Shown here in pieces: positions 33,425 to 42,867 of a stretch of 64,000 nt of DNA. Position numbers and translations under genes: made by a program. The stretch comes from Cupriavidus numazuensis (GTDB lineage: Bacteria; Pseudomonadota; Gammaproteobacteria; Burkholderiales; Burkholderiaceae): NCBI RefSeq assembly GCF_905397435.1, contig NZ_CAJPVI010000041.1, forward strand, positions 23,262 to 87,261, written 5' to 3'. The notes under the pieces are model-generated. The model saw only the letters and a program-made list of their open reading frames with translations, searched no databases and was not told the DNA's origin. Every line of letters starts with the position of its first letter. Positions within the stretch are counted from its first letter, which is position 1.

Positions 33425-34627
33425 TCAGACGCGTTCGATCACCATGGCGATGCCCTGGCCCACGCCGATGCACATCGTGCACAGCGCGAAACGGCCGCCG
33501 GTGCGATGCAGCTGGTACATCGCGGTGGTCACCAGGCGCGCGCCGCTCATGCCGAGCGGGTGGCCCAGCGCGATCGCGCCGCCGTTCGGGTTGACGCGCT
33601 TGTCGTCGTCGGCGATGCCCAGTTCACGCAGCACGGCCAGGCCTTGCGCGGCGAACGCTTCGTTCAGTTCGATCACGTCGATCTGATCCAGCGTCATGCC
33701 CAGCTGCTTCATCAGCTTCTGCGTGGCCGGTGCCGGGCCGATGCCCATCACGCGCGGTGCCACGCCGGCCGTCGCCATGCCGACGATGCGCGCACGCGGG
33801 GTCAGGCCGTGTTGCTTGATGCCGGCTTCGCTGGCAAGCAGAATCGCGCAGGCGCCATCGTTCACGCCCGAGGCATTGCCGGCGGTCACGGTGCCGTCAG
33901 GACGGACCACGCCGCGCAGCTTGCCCAGCGCTTCCATGCTGGTCGCACGCGGGTGCTCGTCACGCTCGACGATGATCGGGTCGCCCTTCTTCTGGGCGAT
34001 CGTCACGGCGGTGATTTCCTGGGCCAGCGTGCCGTCGGCCTGCGCGCGCGATGCCTTTTCCTGGCTGCGCAGCGCCATCAGATCCTGGTCTTCGCGGCTG
34101 ATCTTGTAGTCGGTCGCGACGTTTTCGGCGGTCTCGGGCATCGAGTCCACACCGTACGCGGCGCGCATCGCCGGGTTGATGAAGCGCCAGCCGATGGTGG
34201 TGTCGAAGATCTGCGCATCGCGCGAAAACGCGCTGGTGGCCTTGCCCATCACGAACGGGGCGCGGCTCATGCTTTCCACGCCGCCGGCGATCATCAGCGT
34301 GGCTTCGCCGGCCTTGATGGCACGCGCTGCGGTGCCGGTCGCGTCCATGCCCGAACCGCACAGGCGGTTGAGGGTGGCGCCCGGCACGTCCTGCGGCAGA
34401 CCGGCCAGCAGCGACGACATGCGTGCCACGTTGCGGTTGTCTTCGCCGGCCTGGTTGGCGTTACCGTAGATCACGTCGTCCACGGCCTTCCAGTCGACGT
34501 TCGGGTTGCGCGCCATCAGCGCCTTCAGGGGCACCGCGCCCAGGTCGTCCGCACGCACGGCGGACAGGCTGCCGCCGTAACGGCCGATGGGGGTACGGAT
34601 GGCGTCGCAGATAAAGGCTTCGGTCAT
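33425..34627 (-). CDS. pcaF: 3-oxoadipyl-CoA thiolase
   Basis: PcaF cleaves 3-oxoadipyl-CoA with CoA into succinyl-CoA and acetyl-CoA, the last step of the beta-ketoadipate pathway. The 400 residues show the nucleophile C90 in LNRLCGSGMD, His in GGAIALGHPLG and the second Cys in CIGVGQG. The sequence (FICDAIRTPIGRYGG, GEDNRNVARM, GWRFINP) follows PcaF closely rather than general acetyl-CoA acetyltransferases. It lies 28 bases after pcaJ. Confidence 0.94.
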   Translation of the reverse strand: MTEAFICDAIRTPIGRYGGSLSAVRADDLGAVPLKALMARNPNVDWKAVDDVIYGNANQAGEDNRNVARMSSLLAGLPQDVPGATLNRLCGSGMDATGTAARAIKAGEATLMIAGGVESMSRAPFVMGKATSAFSRDAQIFDTTIGWRFINPAMRAAYGVDSMPETAENVATDYKISREDQDLMALRSQEKASRAQADGTLAQEITAVTIAQKKGDPIIVERDEHPRATSMEALGKLRGVVRPDGTVTAGNASGVNDGACAILLASEAGIKQHGLTPRARIVGMATAGVAPRVMGIGPAPATQKLMKQLGMTLDQIDVIELNEAFAAQGLAVLRELGIADDDKRVNPNGGAIALGHPLGMSGARLVTTAMYQLHRTGGRFALCTMCIGVGQGIAMVIERV

Positions 34628-34655
34628 GTCTCTCTCTCGGTCTTGATATCAGTGG

Positions 34656-35294
34656 TCAGCCCTGGATCAGGGTAACGCCGGTCAGGCGCTGCAGCTCGTC
34701 AAAGCTCAGCCCTTCCACCAGGTCGCGCGCAACCAGCCCGTCGGTGGTCACGTCGATGGTGGCCAGATCAGTGTAGATGCGCGTCACGCAACCGATGCCG
34801 GTCAGCGGATAGGTGCACTGCGGCACGATCTTGCTTTCGCCCTGCTTGGTGAGGTGTTCCATCATCACGAACACCTGCTTGGCACCGATGGCCAGGTCCA
34901 TCGCACCGCCCACGGCGGGGATGGCGCCCGGTGCGCCGGTGTGCCAGTTGGCCAGGTCGCCCTTCTCGGAAACCTGGAATGCACCCAGCACGCAGAAGTC
35001 GAGGTGGCCGCCACGCATCATGGCGAACGAGTCGGCGTGGTGGAAATACGAACCGCCAGCCTTGATCGTCACCGGCTGCTTGCCGGCGTTGATCAGGTCG
35101 CCGTCTTCCTCGCCGGCCGCGGGCGCGGGGCCCATGCCGAGCAGGCCGTTCTCGCTGTGCAGCAGGATTTCCTTGTCTGCCGGCAGGTGGTTGCCCACCA
35201 GCGTGGGCAGTCCGATGCCGAGGTTCACTACGGCACCTTCGGGGATGTCCTTGGCCACGCGGGCGGCCATCTGGTCGCGGGTCAGTTTTTGCAT
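34656..35294 (-). CDS. pcaJ: 3-oxoadipate CoA-transferase subunit B
   Basis: PcaJ is the beta subunit of the succinyl-CoA:3-oxoadipate CoA-transferase. The 212-residue protein has the catalytic Glu in HSENGLLGMGP and the family pattern NLGIGLPTLV, GEEDGDLINAGKQPVT and SYFHHADSFAMMRGGHLD. AGGAGAG precedes the ATG. ScoB (acetoacetate transferase) is the main alternative; the pcaF neighbour supports PcaJ. Confidence 0.92.
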   Translation of the reverse strand: MQKLTRDQMAARVAKDIPEGAVVNLGIGLPTLVGNHLPADKEILLHSENGLLGMGPAPAAGEEDGDLINAGKQPVTIKAGGSYFHHADSFAMMRGGHLDFCVLGAFQVSEKGDLANWHTGAPGAIPAVGGAMDLAIGAKQVFVMMEHLTKQGESKIVPQCTYPLTGIGCVTRIYTDLATIDVTTDGLVARDLVEGLSFDELQRLTGVTLIQG

Positions 35295-35310
35295 GTTCGC
35301 TCTCCTTCGC

Positions 35311-35970
35311 TCAGACTTTCACCACGCGCTTGACGAACAGGCCCGGGGTCACGATGTGCTCCGGATCCAGCTCGCCCAGTTCCACCACGTGGCTCACCTG
35401 CACGATGGGGCACTTGGCAGCCATGGCCATGATCGGGCCGAAGTTACGAGCGGTCTTGCGGTAAGTCAGGTTGCCCCAGCGATCGGCCGTGTCGGCCTTG
35501 ATCAGCGCGAAGTCGGCATGGATGGGCTTTTCGAAGACATAGCCCTGGCCGTCGATGATGCGCGTTTCCTTGCCTTCGGCCAGCGGCGTGCCGTAGGCCG
35601 TGCGCGTGAAGAAACCGCCGATGCCGGCACCGGCGGCACGGATGCGCTCGGCCAGGTTGCCCTGCGGCACCAGTTCCAGTTCGATTTCGCCGGCGTGGTA
35701 CAGCGCATCGAACACGTACGAATCCGTCTGGCGCGGGAACGAGCAGATGATCTTGCGCACGCGCTTGGTCTTGAGCAGCGCGGCCAGGCCGGTGTCGCCG
35801 TTGCCGGCGTTGTTGTTGACGATGGTGAGATCGCGCGCGCCCTGGGCGATCAGGGCATCGATCAGTTCAGCCGGCATGCCTGCCATGCCAAAGCCGCCGA
35901 TCAGGATCGTGGCGCCATCGTGGATGCCGGCCACCGCCGCTTCCACCGAGTCGAATAGCTTGTTGATCAC
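35311..35970 (-). CDS. pcaI: 3-oxoadipate CoA-transferase subunit A (GTG start)
   Basis: PcaI is the alpha subunit that binds CoA (GGFGMAGMPAELIDAL, NNNAGNGDTGLAAL). The product begins MINKLFDSVEAAV at GTG 35970, exactly where PcaI homologues start, and GGAA lies six bases upstream; 219 residues result. The open frame upstream of the GTG is not coding. It is the first gene of the pcaIJF unit and follows the promoter at 36169-36196. Confidence 0.92.
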   Translation of the reverse strand: MINKLFDSVEAAVAGIHDGATILIGGFGMAGMPAELIDALIAQGARDLTIVNNNAGNGDTGLAALLKTKRVRKIICSFPRQTDSYVFDALYHAGEIELELVPQGNLAERIRAAGAGIGGFFTRTAYGTPLAEGKETRIIDGQGYVFEKPIHADFALIKADTADRWGNLTYRKTARNFGPIMAMAAKCPIVQVSHVVELGELDPEHIVTPGLFVKRVVKV

Positions 35971-36132
35971 TTGCGTTCCAGTCCGGGTAGGGGTCTGGCA
36001 GGTGCCGGGACCGGCCGCAAGGTGCGGCGCGCAAAAACTGTCTCCGTGCATGCCTGCCGGACGGGCGTCTGGCGCAAGCACCGTTGATGGCGCACTAGCC
36101 AGGACGTGTTCCAACAGAAGTGCGTCAGTTTT

Positions 36133-36159
36133 GTTCTAATTACGAACTTGAATTCGCAC
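36133..36159 (-). promoter_or_regulatory. three-repeat operator in front of pcaI (IclR/PcaU type)
   Basis: GTTCTAATTACGAAC (36133-36147) is a near-palindrome of two 10-base units, and GAATTCGCAC (36150-36159) adds a third in direct orientation to the inner one. IclR-family regulators of this pathway (PcaU, PcaR) are known to bind a palindrome plus one direct repeat of the form GTTCGATAAT. The site lies just downstream of the predicted promoter. Confidence 0.6.
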
Positions 36160-36168
36160 TCTGAACAG

Positions 36169-36196
36169 AATATACCTCGCGGCAAACGCGGGTCAA
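36169..36196 (-). promoter_or_regulatory. sigma-70 promoter of pcaIJF
   Basis: On the minus strand TTGACC (36196-36191), 16 bases, and TATATT (36174-36169) form a good promoter about 200 bases before the pcaI start. The remainder of the 35971-36496 gap shows no gene. Confidence 0.65.
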
Positions 36197-36496
36197 GGCG
36201 ACGGTAAAGAGCTTGTCCGGTAATCGGCCGTAGTCGACGGGCCCCGCCGGCATATGTCGCATGCGGCACACCGCAGGATGCGCCGACGCCTCACCCATGG
36301 TCTGTAGGACAGGGCCGACGCCACAATCGGCCCGGCTACGATATGGCCGCCGACCGCCCCTGCCTATGCTTCCATCAAGACATGCCGCACGACAAGCGCC
36401 AACGCCATCGGACCACCCGGCCAGCCACGGCAAGTCTGCACGACAACGAGTCCGGCCTAAATCGCAGGACCAGAACAGCCAGAGGAGTCGGTCATC

Positions 36497-36736
36497 ATGG
36501 CATTCGCCAGCCCCCGCCACCCCAGTCCTTCCAGCACCTTCAATCGTAGTCATGACGAGGCGCTCGAACGGATCCTGCGCACCACGCGGCAACACTGGAA
36601 GCTTGACGTCCCGCCAGCGGAGCCGACCCCGCAAATGCCCTCTCCGCGCCTGCGCATGCGCCTGCCTCGCCTGGCGGCCTGCGCATTCGAGGCGCAGATC
36701 ATGGCGATCCGCTGCCAACAGGCTTTCACGGCCTGA
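36497..36736 (+). CDS. small hypothetical basic protein
   Basis: A 79-residue ORF (MAFASPRHPSPSSTF...) with AGAGGAG about nine bases before the ATG, which argues for translation. It is Arg- and Pro-rich with a helical middle (DEALERILRTTRQHW). No domain is recognised. It sits between the pca promoter and the 3' end of sbcC, in the opposite orientation to both. Confidence 0.45.
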   Translation: MAFASPRHPSPSSTFNRSHDEALERILRTTRQHWKLDVPPAEPTPQMPSPRLRMRLPRLAACAFEAQIMAIRCQQAFTA

Positions 36737-36776
36737 ACCGTCGCCAGCCCCGTCGCCAGCCTGCCAACCGTCGCCC

Positions 36777-39700
36777 TCAGGGCAGTTGCATCACCGCGCG
36801 ACTGCCCGCAGTGCCCGGCCTGACTTCCAGCCGCACATCAATGCGTTCGCGCAGTTCGGCCACGTGGGAGATGATCCCCACCAGCCGTCCGGCCTGCTGC
36901 AAGTCCAGCAGCGTGCGAATGGCGAAGTCCAGGCTTTCCGGATCGAGCGTCCCGAAGCCTTCGTCGACGAACAGCGTGTCGAGCTGGATGCCGCCCGAGC
37001 GCGACTGCACCACATCGGCCAGTCCAAGCGCCAGCGACAGGGAAGCAAGGAAGCCTTCGCCTCCCGAAAGCGTGTTGGCCGGCCGTGCCGCGCCGGTGTC
37101 ATAGTCGAAAACCTCCAGATCGAGGCCGCCGGCAGAACGCTGATCGGTCTGCTCGCGCACGCGCTGCAGGGTGTAGCGGCCGCGGCTCATTGCCAGCAAG
37201 CGCACGGAGGCGGCTTCCAGTACCTCGTCGAGCAAGGTGGCCAGCACGAAACGCTGGAACGTCATGCGGCGCGGGTTGTTGCCATTGGCGACCTCCGCCA
37301 GGCGTCCGAGCACGGCGTAGCGCGCTTCTATCTCGCTGTTGGCAGCGGCCAGTGCATCGAGTTGCCGCTGGCATTGCAGCAGGTTGTCACGCATGCGTCC
37401 CCGATCGGCCTGCCGCCGGACCAGGTCTTCCACAGCGGCCGCAGCGCTCGACGCTGCAGTACGCAAGCCGTCGATATCCGGTGCGGACAGGCCTTCGGCA
37501 GCGGCAATCGCACGAGAAAGGCCGTGCGCGGCCACCGCGAGTGCTTCGTCGTACTTGCGCACGGCATCATCCAGCGCGTCCATTGCCGCAGCATCGAGCC
37601 GAGCCGCGCCGAAGGCCGCCATGTCGGCAAACCCCGCCGCCGCCAGCATGGCATCCGCCGTGCTGCGGGCCTCTTGCAGACGTTCGCCTGTCCGGACTTG
37701 CGTCGCCAATGCCGACTGGCTGGCCGCTTCGGCGCGCGCCAGCGCTGCGGCGGCATGCTTGTCGGCTGCCTGCGCCGCTTCGAAAGTGGCGACAAGCGCG
37801 GCCATCTGCTTGCGCGCCTGCTGAAGCCCGGCTTCGATCGCTTCGGGATCGCGTGAACCTTCCGGCAACTGCGCACAGGCCGCGCGCCATTCGCCCTGCA
37901 ACTGGGCAAGCGCCTGCGCCGCGGATTCCACCGCTGTGCAGGCCTTGCGGTGGAAGTCGTCAGCCGTAGCCAGCGCCGAACGCCGTTCCTCGATGACCGC
38001 CGGCATGCGCTCCAGCCGGGCAGCCGAGGCCTGTGCCGCCGCCAGGTCGCGCTCAAGCTGCGCGGTCTGTGCCGTCAGGTCCTGCGACGTCGATTCCACG
38101 GTGCCCCGCACACCATCGCCGAGATCGGCGTCGAGTTCCGCGAGTTGCGCGGACAGGCGCTCGACGTCCGCCTGCGCGGCGTGCCGGGCATTGGCCGCGC
38201 GCAACGCGAGATCGTCGGCCCCGTGCGACGCAATCCGTGCGTGTTCGAGCGCATCATCCGATACCAGTTCGCCGCTGTGTTGCGCCAGCGACGGATGATC
38301 GGTGCCACCGCATACCGGACATGTGTCCCCCGCTGCCAGCGCGGCAGCCAGGCGCGCGGCCTGTCCGGTGCGCCATGCTGATTCGGTGGTGGCCAGCGCC
38401 GCGCGGGCGGTCTCACGGCCGGTTGCGGCGCGCGTCGCCGCAGCGTCGCTGCGCGCAAGCGCCTCGCCAGCCTTCGCCACCGCCTGTGCCGTCTGCCGGT
38501 ATCGGGCAATCTGCCTGGCACGCCCCTGCGCCGCCTGCAGTTGCAGGCTCAGCGCCTGCGCCTGTGCAGCGAGCATCTGGGCACGCCGCTGCTCGTCTTC
38601 GGACGTGGCCAGCTCCGCTTGCCGCTGTGCCAGCGCCTGCGCGGCACGATCCCGCGCGGCGACGGTATCGCCCTGCTGCGTCTGCGCCGCCTCGAGCGAC
38701 TGGCGCAGGCTGCCAAGCTGACGTGCGCGCGGCAGCAGCGCCTCGAACTCCATCACTCGGCGCTGCGCCGCCTCGCGCACGTCGCCACGACCAAACTCGG
38801 CGTGCAGACGCTCGCCCGCCTGGCCTGCCTCTACCTGCCGCTGTCGCAGCGCGCCCGCCGCCTGCTCCACGGCGGCCTGTGCGGCTTGCTGGTCGCGTTG
38901 GGCAGTATCGAGCTGCTGAATGGCAGGCCACGCCTGCGCGGCCCGCCGCGCCGCCTGCAAACGCATGCGCTGTTCGTCGACCGTCGCCTTGCGGGCCAGC
39001 AAGGCATCGTGAGCAGCTTGCGCGTCGGCACGTTCGCGCAGCCGCGCCGCGACCTGCTCGCCGCCTTGCAGCGCCGTCTGCGCAGCAGACAGCGTGGCAC
39101 GCGCAGCCTGTTCCTGCTGTTGCAGGTCGCCCAGTTCCTGCTGGAGTTGGGCGATGCCTGCAGCCAGCGTTTCTGTCGATTCCATCTCGAATTGCCCGAG
39201 CAGCGCCTGGCGCTGGTCGCCGATGCGCTCGGCTTCGCGCTTGATGCCGGCCGCCTCGCCCTTGAGCAGTTCTTCCACGCGCCGGTACAGCTCGGTGCGG
39301 AACAGGCGCTCCAGGATCGATTGCCGCGCCTGCGAGCTGGCCGTCAGCAGTTCGCGGAAGCGACCTTGCGGCAGCACGATGACCTGGCGGAACTGCGCGC
39401 TGTCAAAGCCCAGCAGATCGCGGACGGCCTCGGTGACCTTGGCCGGCTGGCCGGCCCTGCTGACCCAGCTGTCACCTTCCCATGCGTCGAGCTGGGCCTT
39501 CGGGGTCTCGTTGACCATGCCCTCGCCGCGCTGCTTCGGCCGCTCCTGCGCGGGCGAACGCACGACGCGGTAGCGCTTCTCGCCAAGGCTGAATTCGAGC
39601 GCGACTTCCGTGCGCAATCCCGGCGCGGCGTTGGCGCTGCGCATGGCCTGCGCGCTGCGCTCGCCGCCCGAGGTATCGCCATACAGCGCGAAGCAAACCG

Positions 39701-39839
39701 CATCGAGCAGCGTGGTCTTGCCGGCACCGGTGGGCCCGTGAATCAGGAAGAAGGCCTGCTCGCCGAGCCGCGTGAAATCGATCGCCTCGGTGCCGGAAAA
39801 CGGCCCGAAGGCCTGCATCGTCAGGTGCAAGGGTCTCAT
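36777..39839 (-). CDS. sbcC: exonuclease SbcC, ATPase subunit
   Basis: SbcC is the Rad50-like SMC subunit of the SbcCD nuclease, which cuts hairpins and opens protein-blocked DNA ends. The 1020 residues show Walker A GPTGAGKTT (35-43), two long coiled coils, the zinc hook C507-P-V-C510, and the C-terminal signature LSGGEGFLASLSLALGLADVV with the Walker B segment LDTLFVDEGFGTLD. Its ATG overlaps the sbcD stop (ATGA), so the two are coupled. Confidence 0.97.
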   Translation of the reverse strand: MRPLHLTMQAFGPFSGTEAIDFTRLGEQAFFLIHGPTGAGKTTLLDAVCFALYGDTSGGERSAQAMRSANAAPGLRTEVALEFSLGEKRYRVVRSPAQERPKQRGEGMVNETPKAQLDAWEGDSWVSRAGQPAKVTEAVRDLLGFDSAQFRQVIVLPQGRFRELLTASSQARQSILERLFRTELYRRVEELLKGEAAGIKREAERIGDQRQALLGQFEMESTETLAAGIAQLQQELGDLQQQEQAARATLSAAQTALQGGEQVAARLRERADAQAAHDALLARKATVDEQRMRLQAARRAAQAWPAIQQLDTAQRDQQAAQAAVEQAAGALRQRQVEAGQAGERLHAEFGRGDVREAAQRRVMEFEALLPRARQLGSLRQSLEAAQTQQGDTVAARDRAAQALAQRQAELATSEDEQRRAQMLAAQAQALSLQLQAAQGRARQIARYRQTAQAVAKAGEALARSDAAATRAATGRETARAALATTESAWRTGQAARLAAALAAGDTCPVCGGTDHPSLAQHSGELVSDDALEHARIASHGADDLALRAANARHAAQADVERLSAQLAELDADLGDGVRGTVESTSQDLTAQTAQLERDLAAAQASAARLERMPAVIEERRSALATADDFHRKACTAVESAAQALAQLQGEWRAACAQLPEGSRDPEAIEAGLQQARKQMAALVATFEAAQAADKHAAAALARAEAASQSALATQVRTGERLQEARSTADAMLAAAGFADMAAFGAARLDAAAMDALDDAVRKYDEALAVAAHGLSRAIAAAEGLSAPDIDGLRTAASSAAAAVEDLVRRQADRGRMRDNLLQCQRQLDALAAANSEIEARYAVLGRLAEVANGNNPRRMTFQRFVLATLLDEVLEAASVRLLAMSRGRYTLQRVREQTDQRSAGGLDLEVFDYDTGAARPANTLSGGEGFLASLSLALGLADVVQSRSGGIQLDTLFVDEGFGTLDPESLDFAIRTLLDLQQAGRLVGIISHVAELRERIDVRLEVRPGTAGSRAVMQLP

Positions 39840-40981
39840 GCGGACTCCCGCTGGGCTGCGGCCATGCCGGCCAGCACCTGCTCCAGCGCGCCGCGCTGGC
39901 CGTCATCGAGTTCCGCATCGGCCACTTCGCGGAAAAAGCTTGCGAAGAGCTCGCCCGTGCTTTGTTCGCGCAGGCGCCGCGCAGCATCGCCGGCTACACC
40001 GCCGCGTGCCAGCACGGTGCGCTCGACCGCGAGCGCGTTGGGATAAGCCTGCCGCAGCTTCGCCATCGGGTCCAGCAGCGCGCCAGTGTCCGTCAGGCGT
40101 GCATAGACATAGTCGTCACGTCGCGCGTCATCGGCGGCAGCGGCGATCAATTCAGCGAGTGCGCCTTCCACGATGCGCAGGTCGCGTAGCGGCCGCAGTG
40201 GCATGGGCGTGATTTGCACGCTGCCGTCGGCGCCAAGCTCGATCATCGACACGGATTTGTCGTGGCCGCATTCCGACAGCGAATACTTGAGCAGCGAGCC
40301 CGCGTAATGCACGCGCCCGTCCAGCGTCTGGGGCCGGTGCAGGTGGCCCAGCGCGACAAGGTCGAAACCTTGGAACGCCTGCGCGGCAACAGCGCCGCTG
40401 CCGCCCACCGACAACGGCCGCTCGGATTCGCTGACCGCGCCGCCGACCACGAACGCATGGCCCACCACCACGGAGCGCACACCGGCCGGATGACTCGCAC
40501 GGATCGCGTCGAGTTGCGCGCACAACGCCGCCTCATGGGTGGGCAGTTCGGCACCGAGCGCGTCGCGCACGACGGCCGGCTCCGCATACGGCAGCGCATA
40601 GAGTCGCACTTCGCCATGCGCGTCATGCAACGACACGCAGGCTGGCGTGGCGGAGGTGCACCCGGCGACGTGCAAGCCCTGCGACTGCATCAGCCGGGCG
40701 CCGAATTCCAGCCGCTGTGCGCTGTCGTGGTTGCCGGCGATCAGCACGACGGGCACGCCCACGTCCAGGATGATCCGTGCCAGCACGTCATCGAGCAGCG
40801 CCACCGCTTCCGGCGGCGGCACGGCACGGTCATAGACGTCGCCGGCGATCAGCACGGCGTCGGGCCGCTCGGTGCGTACCAGTTCGACAAACTGATCGAG
40901 GATGTAGGCCTGGTCTTCAATCAGGCTGCGGGCATGGAAAAGCCGCCCGAGATGCCAGTCGGCGGTGTGCAGGAAACGCAA
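39836..40981 (-). CDS. sbcD: exonuclease SbcD, nuclease subunit (TTG start)
   Basis: SbcD is the Mre11-like metallophosphoesterase partner of SbcC. Motifs HTADWHLG, AGDVYDRAVPP, GNHDSAQR and GHLHRPQ give the two-metal site. The family starts MRFLHTADWHLG; the only matching start is TTG at 40981 with AGG eight bases upstream, giving 381 residues. A longer frame from 41032 would add 17 residues of no likeness. Confidence 0.94.
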   Translation of the reverse strand: MRFLHTADWHLGRLFHARSLIEDQAYILDQFVELVRTERPDAVLIAGDVYDRAVPPPEAVALLDDVLARIILDVGVPVVLIAGNHDSAQRLEFGARLMQSQGLHVAGCTSATPACVSLHDAHGEVRLYALPYAEPAVVRDALGAELPTHEAALCAQLDAIRASHPAGVRSVVVGHAFVVGGAVSESERPLSVGGSGAVAAQAFQGFDLVALGHLHRPQTLDGRVHYAGSLLKYSLSECGHDKSVSMIELGADGSVQITPMPLRPLRDLRIVEGALAELIAAAADDARRDDYVYARLTDTGALLDPMAKLRQAYPNALAVERTVLARGGVAGDAARRLREQSTGELFASFFREVADAELDDGQRGALEQVLAGMAAAQRESA

Positions 40982-41086
40982 TGTGGATACCTGGTCTGCG
41001 GTGTGAGGGTGGCGTGTCCGGCACGGCGGCACGCGGTACAGCCGGCATCATAACTGTGCGCGCGGCGCACAGGTGCCGCCTGTCCC

Positions 41087-42277
41087 TCAGGAAACCACAG
41101 GCCCGGTGAACACCGTGAGCACGCCGGTGTAGCCGTACAGATGGTCGCGTGCGATCTCGCCATTGGCAAAGAAGCCCGCCATCGGCAGGTCGCCCAGCGC
41201 ACGGCGCACGATCTGCAGTTCGGCACTGGGCGCACCGAAATGCGGGCCGCCCCGTCCCGAACAGCTGATATAGAGCGCGCCGAGCGCCTTGCCCACAGTG
41301 CCGCCCTCGATCTCGGCCCGGATCTCCGTAGCGATGCGCGTCAGGTCCGTGCGCGCCGCGGCCGGATTGCGCGTGCAGAACGCCAGCCGCATGCCGGGTT
41401 CAGGGACATCCGCCAGCGCGAGTACGCGATGCTGCACGTCCAGACCGATCAGATGCCGCACCATGGTCTCGGCGCCGAACATGCCCGGCAGCCTCGGCGC
41501 ATCGTCGGTACCGGCGCTGAGGCCGGCCAGCGTCCCCGACAGCGCCTCGGCCATGGCCTTGGTCGGCGCGTCGCGCTCGAGCCCGAGATCCTTGAGCACG
41601 CAGTCGAGTGCGGGTTCATGGTCCAGCGTGAACACCACGTTGCGTTCCGCACGCGTCACTGTTCGCGCGGGCCCGATCGGCTGGCAGCCCTGCGTCACGC
41701 GAGAGATCATGCCAACGTCGGGACCGAACAGTACGCCCGACAGGCCGCCCGTGAAGATGCCGTCGGCAATTTGCAGCGTCTGGTTGCGTGCCGATGACAA
41801 TCCGCCGAACAGGTAGCCAGTCGCCGTGCGTTCGCTCAGTTCGCGCAGCAGGTCCTGCAGGTCTGGCGTCGAACCCTCCGCATGCACGAGCGCGGTATGC
41901 GGCGTGAAGCCTGAAGTGGCGGGCGGTAATGGCTGGCGTCCGGAGAACAGCCGGAACGCGTCCCGCGCCAACGGCGCCATCATCAACGCCATGGCGGGCT
42001 CGTCGATGTACTCGACCCCGCTGGCCGATACGCCCATCGCCGCCGTACCGACCCAGGCCACGCCGGGCCATTCCTGCTGCAATGCATCGAGAATGCGCTC
42101 GGCCGCCGTTGCGTAGTAGTCGCTCAGGTAGCACCAGCCGAGCGTCAGCGCGACCGCGCTGCCCAGCCGGGCATGTTGCACCGCAAGCTGGGCCTCCAGT
42201 TGCTGGCGGCAGTCGGCCAGCGCGTCCTGCCAGCGGGCATTGGCCGCGTGGGCATGTACGAAGGCAGCGTCATGCAT
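41087..42277 (-). CDS. FIST domain sensory protein
   Basis: FIST proteins have N- and C-terminal FIST domains thought to bind small ligands such as amino acids, and are often linked to signal transduction. The 396-residue product shows the N-terminal pattern (WPGVAWVGTAAMGVSASG) and the C-terminal region ALGALYISCSGRGGPHFGAPSAELQIVRRALGDLPMAGFFANGEI. GGAGG is close to the ATG at 42277. A 119-residue gene of unknown role stands 93 bases upstream on the same strand. No kinase or receiver is adjacent. Confidence 0.9.
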   Translation of the reverse strand: MHDAAFVHAHAANARWQDALADCRQQLEAQLAVQHARLGSAVALTLGWCYLSDYYATAAERILDALQQEWPGVAWVGTAAMGVSASGVEYIDEPAMALMMAPLARDAFRLFSGRQPLPPATSGFTPHTALVHAEGSTPDLQDLLRELSERTATGYLFGGLSSARNQTLQIADGIFTGGLSGVLFGPDVGMISRVTQGCQPIGPARTVTRAERNVVFTLDHEPALDCVLKDLGLERDAPTKAMAEALSGTLAGLSAGTDDAPRLPGMFGAETMVRHLIGLDVQHRVLALADVPEPGMRLAFCTRNPAAARTDLTRIATEIRAEIEGGTVGKALGALYISCSGRGGPHFGAPSAELQIVRRALGDLPMAGFFANGEIARDHLYGYTGVLTVFTGPVVS

Positions 42278-42370
42278 GGTGGAACCTCCATTGCGCCTTC
42301 GTCGGGCGGCCGGCAACACAGGTTGGACACCGGCGCGCGGACGGCGTTCTTGCCGACGGCACGGGCCGGA

Positions 42371-42730
42371 TCATCCCGTGTCCTTGCGCACCAGTTCACC
42401 GCTCAGCAGCTTCTGCACGATCCGTTCGTGCTGCGCGAGCGCCGCTTGCAGCGAGCTGGCCCCGTAGCTGCAGTTCTCGCCGGGATCCGCCACGCCGGCC
42501 ACGCGCGTGATGAATAACGGCGTGTCCACCGGCGCGGCTTCCGACACCCCGCGGAAGCGCGTAGTCACCGTGCTGCCGGCAGCCTCCAGCACGGTACGGC
42601 GGAACACGGGGTCGTTCTCCTCCACCCAGCGCGACCATTCGCCATGGCCGGCCACCTCGACCGGCTCATTGCGTTCATTGAGGATGTAGAAGCGGGCCCA
42701 CGCCTCGTGGGACCTGGTGCGGGATGTCAT
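42371..42730 (-). CDS. hypothetical protein upstream of the FIST gene
   Basis: The 119 residues begin MTSRTRSHEAWARFYILNER and contain beta-rich segments (TVTTRFRGVSEAAPVDTPLFITRV). There is no signal peptide or membrane helix. I do not recognise the family. Orientation and spacing suggest co-transcription with the FIST gene. Confidence 0.7.
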   Translation of the reverse strand: MTSRTRSHEAWARFYILNERNEPVEVAGHGEWSRWVEENDPVFRRTVLEAAGSTVTTRFRGVSEAAPVDTPLFITRVAGVADPGENCSYGASSLQAALAQHERIVQKLLSGELVRKDTG

Positions 42731-42867
42731 AGGCGGTCAGCATCGCAAGGCATTACGGTTGGCGGGCGCGTGTGGACAAGGCCGCCTGTTCAGCATCAGT
42801 TCAGCCATGCGCGCGCATCATGGCTTGCGTCGCCCCCAAGATCCCAAACGATACAAGGACAAGCACC

